From assembly GCA_021778165.1 (NCBI GenBank), contig JAJYCU010000038.1, forward strand, positions 1-6,579: DNA of 6,579 nucleotides. The letters run 5' to 3'. The translations under genes were made by a program, and so were the position numbers. Numbering within the stretch: the first letter of the stretch is position 1; the number at the start of each line of letters is the position of its first letter. This document shows, piece by piece, positions 1 to 5,796 of the stretch. Source of the stretch: a bacterium (GTDB lineage Bacteria; Patescibacteria; Saccharimonadia; Saccharimonadales; UBA4665). The notes beneath the pieces are model-generated. The model worked only from the letters and a program-made list of their open reading frames with translations. It ran no database searches and was not told the origin of the DNA.

Positions 1-1
1 A

Positions 2-199
2 CCATTTAGACCAAGTGGTATAAGATTAGGTACACCGGCTATTACTACTAGAGGACTAAAAGAACCAGAAATGGTTAAAATAGCTGAGTGGATGATGCTT
101 GCAATTAATAATTATAAAGATGAGGCATTTTTACGAAAATTAAAAGGTGAAGTTGTTGAGTTTTCACTTAATTTTAAATTACCCAGCGATTTGCGGTAG
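2..199 (+). CDS. glyA: Serine hydroxymethyltransferase, C-terminal part (5' truncated by window)
   Basis: These 65 codons, ending in TAG, continue a gene that starts upstream of the window. The product of GlyA is a cytosolic PLP enzyme that interconverts serine and glycine and transfers a one-carbon unit to tetrahydrofolate. The visible residues begin [18 protein letters not shown], which matches the family's conserved SGIRxGTPAxTTRG block. Its arginine (residue 8 of this fragment, equivalent to Arg363 of E. coli GlyA) binds the substrate carboxylate. The remaining ~45 residues (EMVKIAEWM..., then a charged helical tail) fit the usual C-terminal helices and normal end of the family, so the 3' end looks intact. 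The last 21 bp overlap the end of murB on the opposite strand. The PLP lysine lies outside the window and cannot be checked. Confidence 0.93.
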   Translation, partial: PFRPSGIRLGTPAITTRGLKEPEMVKIAEWMMLAINNYKDEAFLRKLKGEVVEFSLNFKLPSDLR

Positions 200-1225
200 A
201 ATTTGTGGTTCTTGGGTTAATTTAATCCCCGTCTTTTTATAAACTACGTCAATAATATAGTTTCTAAAAATAATTAATTGATTTGTTGAGGTACCAGTCT
301 CATTAATAATTACTAATGCTTGGTTTTTCCAAGTAGCAAAGCCACTACTTGGATCATGGAAATCTTTTAGGCCACAATACTCAATTAACCACGCCGCAGG
401 AATTTTGACATTATCATCATCTACTTTCCAGTGGGGTATGGATTGGTTAAGATTTCTTTGTAGGGTAAAAAATTGGTTGAAAGTGATTGTTGGGTTTGTA
501 AAAAAAGATCCATTGTTAGGTATGACCGTTGGGTCAGGCAGCCTAGATTGTCGTATATTAATCACGGCTTCTCGGATATTTTGCGGGTTAATTTCGTTGA
601 TGTTATTTTGAACAAAATAATCTTTTATAGTTGGGTATAAATTATCAGCTGGTTTAGTTTTCTTTAAGTTTAGAGTTATAGCAGTAATTAGATATGGATT
701 TTTCGGGTTATCTTTAAAAACGCTCGTACGATAGGCAAGTTTACAGTCACTAGCACTTATTATCTTGTACTGTTGATCAGTTTTATCAAATACTTCAACA
801 TTGATTAAAGTTTGGGATATCTCTTGGCCATAAGCACCAACATTTTGAATTACTGTTGATCCAGTTGAACCAGGTATTAGACTTAAAGCTTCGATACCCG
901 TTAAATTAAGATCAGTACTTTTTTTAACTATTTCATCCCATTTCTCGCCAGCACCTATCGTTATAAAAACATTTTCTTCATCTTCATTAAAAACTCTAAA
1001 GCCCATAATCTTATTAATTAATAAGATTCCATTAAAACCATCATCGGACCAAATAATATTACTCCCACCACCAATCATAATAGTTTCTAAGTTGTTTTTT
1101 AATGCCAATGATATAGCTTCAGATAAATCATCACGATTATTTATTTCAATTAAGTACTTTGTAACGCCACCTAATTTCATGGTTGAGTAATTTTTTAGAG
1201 ATATATTTTGCTGTATGTTTAACAT
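179..1225 (-). CDS. murB: UDP-N-acetylenolpyruvoylglucosamine reductase (MurB, type I)
   Basis: This 348-residue FAD enzyme reduces UDP-GlcNAc-enolpyruvate to UDP-N-acetylmuramate with NADPH, the second committed step of cytoplasmic peptidoglycan precursor synthesis. The FAD-binding domain shows NYSTMKLGG near residue 12, IGGGSN at 51-56 and [26 protein letters not shown] at 110-135. The catalytic set is present: Arg166 in YRTSVFK, the proton-donor Ser240 in NNGSFFTNP, and Glu339 in TQEPQIL near the C-terminus. The YRxSxFK loop and the ~345-residue length match the type I (E. coli-like) form rather than the shorter type II. The ATG start at 1225 is supported by AGGAT about 8 nt upstream, and the N-terminus aligns with the family without surplus. 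The gene runs divergently from the HTH gene and overlaps glyA tail to tail. It shows that the organism makes its own muramic acid precursor. Confidence 0.96.
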   Translation of the reverse strand: MLNIQQNISLKNYSTMKLGGVTKYLIEINNRDDLSEAISLALKNNLETIMIGGGSNIIWSDDGFNGILLINKIMGFRVFNEDEENVFITIGAGEKWDEIVKKSTDLNLTGIEALSLIPGSTGSTVIQNVGAYGQEISQTLINVEVFDKTDQQYKIISASDCKLAYRTSVFKDNPKNPYLITAITLNLKKTKPADNLYPTIKDYFVQNNINEINPQNIREAVINIRQSRLPDPTVIPNNGSFFTNPTITFNQFFTLQRNLNQSIPHWKVDDDNVKIPAAWLIEYCGLKDFHDPSSGFATWKNQALVIINETGTSTNQLIIFRNYIIDVVYKKTGIKLTQEPQILPQIAG

Positions 1226-1236
1226 CTTATAATCCT

Positions 1237-1265
1237 ATTATACGATTTTTAACCATTTTACTTAA
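1237..1265 (-). promoter_or_regulatory. Candidate murB promoter
   Basis: On the minus strand a perfect TATAAT lies at 1242-1237, with a weak -35 (TTAAGT, 1265-1260) 17 nt upstream. Only 11 nt separate the -10 from the murB ATG. Transcription from it would start near 1230, downstream of the AGGAT at 1236-1232 that otherwise looks like the SD. Either the message is nearly leaderless or the true promoter is further upstream. Hexamers like this are common by chance in AT-rich DNA. Confidence 0.4.
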
Positions 1266-1285
1266 ATGCTCTAATTTGAGATAAT
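1257..1285 (+). promoter_or_regulatory. Candidate promoter of the HTH/ydjM-like operon
   Basis: TTTACT (1257-1262; 4 of 6 to consensus) and GATAAT (1280-1285; 5 of 6) are separated by 17 nt. The -10 ends 14 nt before the ATG at 1300, so the leader would be about 8 nt. The -35 overlaps the -35 of the murB promoter on the other strand, making a back-to-back divergent pair. AGG at 1288-1290 is the only SD-like element. Confidence 0.4.
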
Positions 1286-1299
1286 ATAGGTATTCAAAT

Positions 1300-1869
1300 A
1301 TGAATAATCCGAAAAAAAATCAACCATACTCTGAGCTAGGAATTTTTTTAAAGAAATTTCGAGAGAAGAATCAAGAAACTTTAAATGATGTTTCTAGTGC
1401 TGTTGAAATCGACCCTAATTTACTCGAGAAAATTGAAAAAGGACAAGATAGACCAACGGAAGATATCTTAATCTTATTAATAAATCACTTTAAACTAAAA
1501 GATAATGAGGCTTTAAACGTTTGGAAGCTAGCAAATTATGATGATATTAATTTGATCGATAGTTTAGGTGTTAACAATAATTTTACTAAACCTGAGAATA
1601 TCATAAACGCTAATTTAGTAATGGTTATGCCATTTGACGCCAGACCGCTTTATTCTGATAATTTTGAAGTAATAGTTGGCCCCAGTGGTTTGGTTCTAAA
1701 TTTTAATCAAAATTTACCTAATAACCAGACATTACCAATCACAAGAATTGGAGTAAGTTTAGATCAGGCAAGTCAAATAATTAAGTCGCTTGAAACAGCC
1801 TTACTCCAAGCAAAGTATAATAGTGGCCCAAAGAGATTAAATTCACCAGAAGATCAGTCTCAGAAGTAA
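1300..1869 (+). CDS. Helix-turn-helix (XRE-type) protein with a DUF3467-like C-terminal domain
   Basis: This is a 189-residue soluble protein. Residues 11-65 (SELGIFLKKFREKNQETLNDVSSAVEIDP..LEKIEKGQDRPTEDILILLINHFKL) have the full pattern of an XRE/Cro HTH: helix 1 with KKFREKN, the DVSSAVEIDP turn, the LEKIEKG recognition helix, then RPT and two closing helices. This region should bind DNA. After a linker, residues 104-172 (ANLVMVMPFD...SDNFEVIVGPSGLVLNFNQ...TRIGVSLDQASQIIKSLETALLQA) resemble DUF3467: a beta-rich stretch, then a short strand ending in a V-S-x-x-x-A motif and a long helix. That domain match is by eye and unproven. The tail (173-189) is polar. No membrane segment is visible. 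It probably shares an operon with the next gene (22 bp gap) and lies divergent to murB, so it could regulate either or itself; the target is not known. Confidence 0.85.
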   Translation: MNNPKKNQPYSELGIFLKKFREKNQETLNDVSSAVEIDPNLLEKIEKGQDRPTEDILILLINHFKLKDNEALNVWKLANYDDINLIDSLGVNNNFTKPENIINANLVMVMPFDARPLYSDNFEVIVGPSGLVLNFNQNLPNNQTLPITRIGVSLDQASQIIKSLETALLQAKYNSGPKRLNSPEDQSQK

Positions 1870-1891
1870 AGTATAAAAGAATAGTCTAATT

Positions 1892-2470
1892 ATGACAGGT
1901 CGAACCCACGATTTAGCAGCAGTTTCATTTCTTGGTTTAGCTTTTGTACTTTCTCCTTTAGAAAAAATATCAATAACAACTCTTTTTTTGTGCCTATTAT
2001 TTAACCAGATTGGTGGAATATTACCCGACATTGATCAACCAACGGCACCACTTTGGAAAAATTTACCAGTCACTAAATCAATCGGAAGGATTATTGATAA
2101 GGTTTTATTTGGTGGTCATAGATTTTTAACTCATTCCATAGTCGGGCTAGGTATCTTCACTTTGTTAGTTTATTTCTTACTTAATATTTTCCATTCTTCT
2201 AATATTAATAACAATCTAATCATAGCGTCATTCTTGATTGGTTATTTGTCTCACCTTATTTTCGATAGTATCACAAAAGAAGGAGTACCATGGTTGCTAC
2301 CGATTACAAAAAAATTCGGTATTCCACCTACAAAAAAGTTAAGAATTGAAACTGGTGGTTTTATTGAGCATTTAGTTGTCTTCCCAGCTTTAATTATTTT
2401 TGACTTCGTACTTGTATTAGAAAACTATAATATGATTCTCGTATTTTTTAAGAATTATCTAATTAGATAA
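1892..2470 (+). CDS. YdjM/DUF457-family membrane-bound metal-dependent hydrolase (predicted)
   Basis: This is a 192-residue inner-membrane protein of the PF04307/COG1988 family, whose E. coli member YdjM is known mainly as a LexA-regulated membrane protein. The reaction is unknown; family members are annotated as predicted metal-dependent hydrolases. Conserved polar residues sit between hydrophobic helices: His6 in THDLAA, GGILPDIDQP at 41-50 (Asp46, Asp48), HRFLTHS at 76-82 (His76, His81), and SHLIFDSITKEGVPWLLP at 120-137 (His121, Asp125), then Glu154 and Glu159-His160. Together they form the likely metal site. Hydrophobic segments lie at roughly 9-22, 27-43, 83-99, 108-126 and 161-177. The length is normal for the family. 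The ATG has no clear SD, so it may be translated with the upstream HTH gene 22 bp away. I saw no LexA-type box nearby, so SOS control is not indicated. Confidence 0.85.
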   Translation: MTGRTHDLAAVSFLGLAFVLSPLEKISITTLFLCLLFNQIGGILPDIDQPTAPLWKNLPVTKSIGRIIDKVLFGGHRFLTHSIVGLGIFTLLVYFLLNIFHSSNINNNLIIASFLIGYLSHLIFDSITKEGVPWLLPITKKFGIPPTKKLRIETGGFIEHLVVFPALIIFDFVLVLENYNMILVFFKNYLIR

Positions 2471-2514
2471 ATAATAAGCTTGTTTTTTTAATTATTTAGA
2501 TTAATACTTAAAAT

Positions 2515-2537
2515 TATAAATACTTATTAAAAAGGGG
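2515..2537 (+). promoter_or_regulatory. -10-like box and strong Shine-Dalgarno of the 97-residue membrane protein gene
   Basis: AAAGGGG at 2531-2537 lies 7 nt before the ATG at 2545 and is the strongest SD of any complete gene in the window. TATAAA at 2515-2520 could be its -10, giving a leader of about 18 nt that contains the SD. No convincing -35 is seen. The preceding 74-bp gap (2471-2544) otherwise holds only AT-rich sequence and a T-run at 2483-2489. Confidence 0.55.
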
Positions 2538-2544
2538 AATACAA

Positions 2545-2838
2545 ATGGCGCAATTATACATATACAGTTTCTTAGCTGGATTATTTGGTGTGAACGGGTT
2601 GCCACACTTTATTAGTGGTGTACTTGGTAAAAAACATTACACACCATTTAGTGCTTCATCATCAGCAGTTGTTAATGTGATGTGGGGTTGGATTAACTTT
2701 GTGATAGCCGGGATGCTAGTATATTACGCTAATGTCCATGCTCATTTACTAAGAGCTTTCGCTCTAATTGCAATTGGTGCATTAATTATGGCTTGTTTTG
2801 ATGCTTATATATCATCTAGACAGACTGTCAAAAAATAA
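2545..2838 (+). CDS. Small three-helix membrane protein, unknown function
   Basis: This 97-residue hydrophobic protein has three probable membrane helices: about 4-24 (YIYSFLAGLFGVNGLPHFISG), 42-61 (VVNVMWGWINFVIAGMLVYY) and 69-88. It has a short basic C-terminus (SSRQTVKK). The central region NGLPHFISGVLGKKHYTPF..SSAVVNVMWGWINF carries conspicuous polar and aromatic residues (Asn18, His21, Trp47, Trp49, Asn51). I recall similar unnamed proteins in other bacteria with an NGxPHF ... NVxWGxxNF layout, but I cannot give a family name or function. The start is fixed by the strong SD 7 nt upstream. It seems to be its own transcription unit, 74 bp after the ydjM-like gene. Its stop codon touches the stop of the convergent ROK kinase gene. 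Confidence 0.83.
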   Translation: MAQLYIYSFLAGLFGVNGLPHFISGVLGKKHYTPFSASSSAVVNVMWGWINFVIAGMLVYYANVHAHLLRAFALIAIGALIMACFDAYISSRQTVKK

Positions 2839-3660
2839 TTATTTATTAACACCGCTATTTTGTCTTATTAACTCAATGCAGCCAAATATAACTGCTTCTT
2901 CTGGGTTTTTTGCTTGAAGTATTGTTGGCTTAGGTATTATTTTATCTAGCTTTTGATCGATAGTTAGATTAATTAATTCACCATATTGACTAAAAAATGA
3001 TCCAATACTGCCACCTATAACAATTAGTTCTGGTTGAATTAGAGGGATAATAGTTAGTAGACCTTCAGAGATATTATTAGCTATTTCTTGCCATATTACC
3101 TTATCCGTAATATCTTTAGCGAATTTACCATAATTTTCGACAATTGATTTACCAGAGGCAAATTTTTCCCATTCAACTAGCTGTCCATCATGCTCTAACA
3201 TTATTTTACCGGGTTCGATATTGAGCAGGCTATTATCAAGTTGTTGATTTATAAGGAATGACCCGCCTATACCAGTCGATATTGTTAAATATAAAACTTT
3301 CCTATAAATGTCTTTAAATACTATGGATTCATATAGACCGGCTAGGTTAGCATCATTACCGAAATATACTGGACAATTAAATAATTTATTAAGGTCATAT
3401 TTAGGGTTAACATTTTGCCAATTTAAATTTCCACCTGCGTTAATTATCTCATCCGTCTCAACATCTATAATACCGGGAGCGGCTATAGCAATCGAGTTAA
3501 ACTTATCTACGTTGAACTTTGCTATGTTATTCTTTAAATCATTTAGAAAATCTTTATAATCAGGAGATGTAATTATTTTTATTTTATTAATAATTTCAAA
3601 GTTTTGATTAATCAATGCAATTAAAGTTTTTGTTCCACCAACATCTATTGCTAAATACAT
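2839..3660 (-). CDS. ROK-family sugar kinase (glucokinase-like), lacking the zinc-binding motif
   Basis: This is a 273-residue cytosolic protein of the ROK family, whose kinase members phosphorylate glucose, fructose or amino sugars with ATP. Residues 5-11 (IDVGGTK) form the ATP phosphate-binding loop. APGIIDVE lies at 61-68. GNDANLAG (101-108) contains the catalytic base Asp103, and STGIGGS (128-134) is the second phosphate loop. VIGGSIG at 214-220 fits the C-terminal nucleotide-binding part. There is no N-terminal HTH, so it is a kinase rather than a NagC/Mlc repressor. The usual EPGH histidine is replaced (EPGK, Lys152) and the CGCGxxGCxE cysteine cluster is missing; the chain goes straight from LVEWEKFASGKS to the next helix. 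Substrate cannot be told from sequence. The ATG at 3660 has no SD but has an extended -10 just upstream. Confidence 0.9.
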   Translation of the reverse strand: MYLAIDVGGTKTLIALINQNFEIINKIKIITSPDYKDFLNDLKNNIAKFNVDKFNSIAIAAPGIIDVETDEIINAGGNLNWQNVNPKYDLNKLFNCPVYFGNDANLAGLYESIVFKDIYRKVLYLTISTGIGGSFLINQQLDNSLLNIEPGKIMLEHDGQLVEWEKFASGKSIVENYGKFAKDITDKVIWQEIANNISEGLLTIIPLIQPELIVIGGSIGSFFSQYGELINLTIDQKLDKIIPKPTILQAKNPEEAVIFGCIELIRQNSGVNK

Positions 3661-3667
3661 AATCTAT

Positions 3668-3676
3668 ATTTTAACA
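3668..3676 (-). promoter_or_regulatory. Candidate extended -10 promoter of the ROK kinase gene
   Basis: On the minus strand TGTTAAAAT (3676-3668) is an extended -10: TG, one base, then TAAAAT (5 of 6 to consensus). It ends 7 nt before the ATG at 3660, so transcription would begin at or next to the start codon. No -35 and no SD are visible, which suits an extended -10 promoter making a leaderless message. Confidence 0.35.
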
Positions 3677-3714
3677 AATATTTACAAAGTTATAGTTAAT
3701 TATTTTTTTTCGTT

Positions 3715-3720
3715 TATAAT
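3715..3720 (+). promoter_or_regulatory. -10 box of the tRNA-Arg promoter
   Basis: A perfect TATAAT lies 20 nt before the mature 5' end of the tRNA, preceded by an 8-base T run (3703-3710). Transcription would start near 3727, leaving a short leader for RNase P to remove. The -35 region is not recognisable. Confidence 0.5.
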
Positions 3721-3740
3721 ATCTGTTAAGAATAATTTAT

Positions 3741-3817
3741 GCACCCGTAGCTCAGTGGATTAGAGTGTCTGGCTTCGAACCAGAAGGTCGCAGGTTCGAA
3801 TCCTGCCGGGTGTACCA
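3741..3817 (+). tRNA. tRNA-Arg (anticodon TCG), CCA encoded
   Basis: This folds as a complete 77-nt cloverleaf. The acceptor stem is 3741-3747 with 3807-3813, and the D stem is GCTC (3750-3753) with GAGT (3763-3766). The anticodon stem is 3768-3772 with 3780-3784, and the T stem is GCAGG (3790-3794) with CCTGC (3802-3806) around the loop TTCGAAT. The anticodon loop is CTTCGAA with TCG at 3775-3777, reading CGA and, by wobble, other CGN arginine codons. The 3' CCA (3815-3817) is in the DNA. The body closely resembles bacterial tRNA-Arg genes. The first acceptor pair is a G-U wobble (G3741 with T3813) instead of the usual G-C. Confidence 0.97.
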
Positions 3818-3821
3818 GCTT

Positions 3822-3838
3822 CTTTAGTTTAGCTAAGG
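3822..3838 (+). terminator. Weak hairpin after the tRNA, possible terminator
   Basis: CTTTAG (3822-3827) pairs with CTAAGG (3833-3838), a 6-bp stem with one G-T pair and a 5-base loop. It is followed by T-rich sequence without a pure T run. It begins 4 nt after the tRNA CCA end. The rest of the gap to 3929 holds another small inverted repeat (CTAAT 3866-3870 / ATTAG 3876-3880) and AT-rich sequence that should contain the promoter of the ABC gene, but no clear -35/-10 pair. Confidence 0.3.
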
Positions 3839-3929
3839 ATTTACTTTATTGTTAAAAATAGTAACCTAATTATTTATTAGATTGCTACGAGTCAAATTAC
3901 TAATCAACTTTATTATATTATTTTTAAAA

Positions 3930-5741
3930 ATGAATAAAACTAAGCATTTAAGTTCTATAGTGAGTGTATTAAATATTTCTCGTCGTTTATTGGTGATACT
4001 ATGGCGTGAGGATAAAAAACTTTTTATTGGGAATACATTTGCAACAATAATTCCTGGCATAATTCCCTACATTAATGCTTATGTCTACGCACTGATTATT
4101 AATTTCATAATTAGTGTAATTGGTGGGCATCACCATAATTATAGTTATCTTTATTTGCTTATCTTGATTCGTATTTTAATGCTTTTTGTCCAAGATGTTG
4201 CATTTACTGCTCAACAAAGGTATCTTTATATTTTTAATAATAAAATCCCTTTAATATTTTCACAAGCAATGATGAAACAGTTATCTCGACTGGATATACC
4301 ACTTATTGAAAATAGTGATTTTCAAGATAAGTTCCAGGGCGCAAAAGATAATGCAGTTTGGCGACCATCAAGTATGCTTACTAATATTTTCTATTCGATG
4401 CAAAGTCTTATACAGCTTTTGATAGCTGCTGCGTCGTTATTTTTATTAAACTGGGTATTTGGTATGATTATTTTGCTAACAGCATTACCAACTTTTTTTT
4501 ACCAAGCCAAAAATGCTAAAAATGTTTGGAGTATTTGGTCGGAAAATTCGCCATATCGTAAACGTTTTAATTACCTATATTATCAATTACAGGATCCACG
4601 GAGTGTCAAAGAATTAAAAATTTTTCATTTAACTCATTATTTTGCCAAACAAAATAAAATAATTGGTGATAAATTTGCCTCCGAAAATTTAGCAATACTT
4701 AATAAAAATTTCTTATCTGGCCTCATATCTAATCTAGTTAATGTTGCTGGATATGGTGTAGTTGAGGTATATATTTTCCTAATTACTTTATCTAAAAGAA
4801 TATCAATTGGAAGTCTAACTTACTTTACAACAGCATTATTTAACTTTCAAAGTGGTGTCAATGGTTTATTCAGAATAACAACTGTTATGTTTGATGACAG
4901 TCAATACGTAAAAGAAATATTTGAAATATTAGATATTGAGCCTAAGATAATTTCACCGTCTAATCCTGTTGTTCTAAACTTAGATAAAGCACCAATAATT
5001 GAGTTTAAAAATGTTTCATTTTCTTATCAAGGATCAGATAAAAAAGTACTGGATAACTTAAATATAATTATTAAACCTGGAGAAAAAGTAGCATTTGTCG
5101 GAGAGAATGGCGCCGGTAAAACTACGTTAATTAAATTACTCTGTCGATTTTATGATGTTGACGAAACTGAAATTTTAATCAATGGAATAAATATAAAACA
5201 GCTAGATTTAGATACTTGGTATGAGCATATTGGTGTAATATTCCAAGATTTTCTAAAATACGAATATACATTACGAGAAAATATTTGGTTTGGTAGGGTA
5301 AACAAGCCTGAATTAATGGAATTAATTATCAAAGCTTCTAACCAATCAGGAGCAGATGCTGTTGAGAAAACTCTAAAGAATGGGTATGATCAAATGCTTG
5401 GTAATACTTTCAAAGAAAGCATTGAATTATCCACTGGACAATGGCAGAAAGTCGCATTAGCCCGGGGTTTTTATCGTAATGCCCCGGTCCTCATATTAGA
5501 CGAACCTACTTCAGCAATTGACGCAAGGGCAGAACAAGAAATATTCAAAAAAGTAGAAAAGTTAACTGTCGACAAAACAGCAATTATAATCTCGCATCGC
5601 TTTTCTACTGTAAGAAATGCAAATAAAATATATGTAATAGATAACGGCAAAGTTATTGAGTCGGGGACGCATAAAGAATTGATGGAAACCGATGGTATAT
5701 ACGCCGACTTATTTAATCTTCAAGCTGAAGCTTATAGATAA
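3930..5741 (+). CDS. ABC exporter half-transporter (membrane domain fused to ATPase domain)
   Basis: From the ATG at 3930 the protein is 603 residues, the usual size of a homodimeric or heterodimeric multidrug/lipid/peptide ABC exporter. Residues 1-315 form the membrane domain, with six probable helices near 32-64, 71-94, 154-174, 175-192, 266-288 and 293-315. The ATPase domain follows: A-loop Tyr366 (FSYQG), Walker A GENGAGKTT at 391-399, Q-loop Gln439 (IFQDF), signature LSTGQ at 500-504, Walker B VLILDEP at 520-526 with catalytic Glu525, D-loop SAID at 528-531 and switch His556 (SHRFSTV). All catalytic residues are intact, so it should hydrolyse ATP; the signature has Thr instead of the middle Gly. 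A GGHHHN cluster (65-70) lies in the first outer loop. The frame stays open to a TTG at 3882 (16 extra residues), but the ATG gives a more typical N-terminus; neither has an SD. There is no partner gene beside it, and the substrate is unknown. Confidence 0.93.
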   Translation: MNKTKHLSSIVSVLNISRRLLVILWREDKKLFIGNTFATIIPGIIPYINAYVYALIINFIISVIGGHHHNYSYLYLLILIRILMLFVQDVAFTAQQRYLYIFNNKIPLIFSQAMMKQLSRLDIPLIENSDFQDKFQGAKDNAVWRPSSMLTNIFYSMQSLIQLLIAAASLFLLNWVFGMIILLTALPTFFYQAKNAKNVWSIWSENSPYRKRFNYLYYQLQDPRSVKELKIFHLTHYFAKQNKIIGDKFASENLAILNKNFLSGLISNLVNVAGYGVVEVYIFLITLSKRISIGSLTYFTTALFNFQSGVNGLFRITTVMFDDSQYVKEIFEILDIEPKIISPSNPVVLNLDKAPIIEFKNVSFSYQGSDKKVLDNLNIIIKPGEKVAFVGENGAGKTTLIKLLCRFYDVDETEILINGINIKQLDLDTWYEHIGVIFQDFLKYEYTLRENIWFGRVNKPELMELIIKASNQSGADAVEKTLKNGYDQMLGNTFKESIELSTGQWQKVALARGFYRNAPVLILDEPTSAIDARAEQEIFKKVEKLTVDKTAIIISHRFSTVRNANKIYVIDNGKVIESGTHKELMETDGIYADLFNLQAEAYR

Positions 5742-5772
5742 ATACCACGAATTATTTCTAAAAATAGACATT

Positions 5773-5796
5773 TAACTAAAAGTTATATTTTATTTT
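5773..5796 (+). terminator. Small terminator, possibly bidirectional, between ABC exporter and unknown gene
   Basis: TAACT (5773-5777) and AGTTA (5781-5785) form a perfect 5-bp hairpin with an AAA loop, followed by TATTTTATTTT (5786-5796). AAAATA at 5761-5766 could also pair with TATTTT at 5786-5791 across a bulge. On the minus strand the same hairpin is followed by a T-rich stretch. This fits the 53-bp gap between two convergent genes. The stem is short and AT-rich, so it may be weak. Confidence 0.45.

Noticed and set aside
405..611. Open frame on the plus strand inside murB
   Set aside because: It lies wholly antisense to a well-supported gene, has no SD, and its translation resembles no protein.
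1870..1891. LexA/SOS box before the ydjM-like gene
   Set aside because: No CTG-N10-CAG or GAAC-N4-GTTC pattern is present in the short gap.
1843..2031. Minus-strand open frame spanning the HTH/ydjM-like junction
   Set aside because: Overlaps two supported genes, with a short low-complexity product and no SD.
2471..2497. Terminator after the ydjM-like gene
   Set aside because: There is a T run at 2483-2489, but the only possible stem (AAATAAT with ATTATTT) is all A-T with a poor shape, so it is not listed.
3308..3559. Open frame on the plus strand inside the ROK gene
   Set aside because: Antisense shadow of a kinase with intact motifs; no independent start signal.
3882..3929. TTG start giving a 16-residue longer ABC exporter
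   Set aside because: No SD, rarer start codon, and the extra residues add an odd hydrophobic stretch before a normal exporter N-terminus. Kept only as an alternative.
3741..3929. tRNA-Arg 3' end as an integration (att) site
   Set aside because: I found no repeat of the tRNA 3' end elsewhere in the window and no integrase gene beside it.
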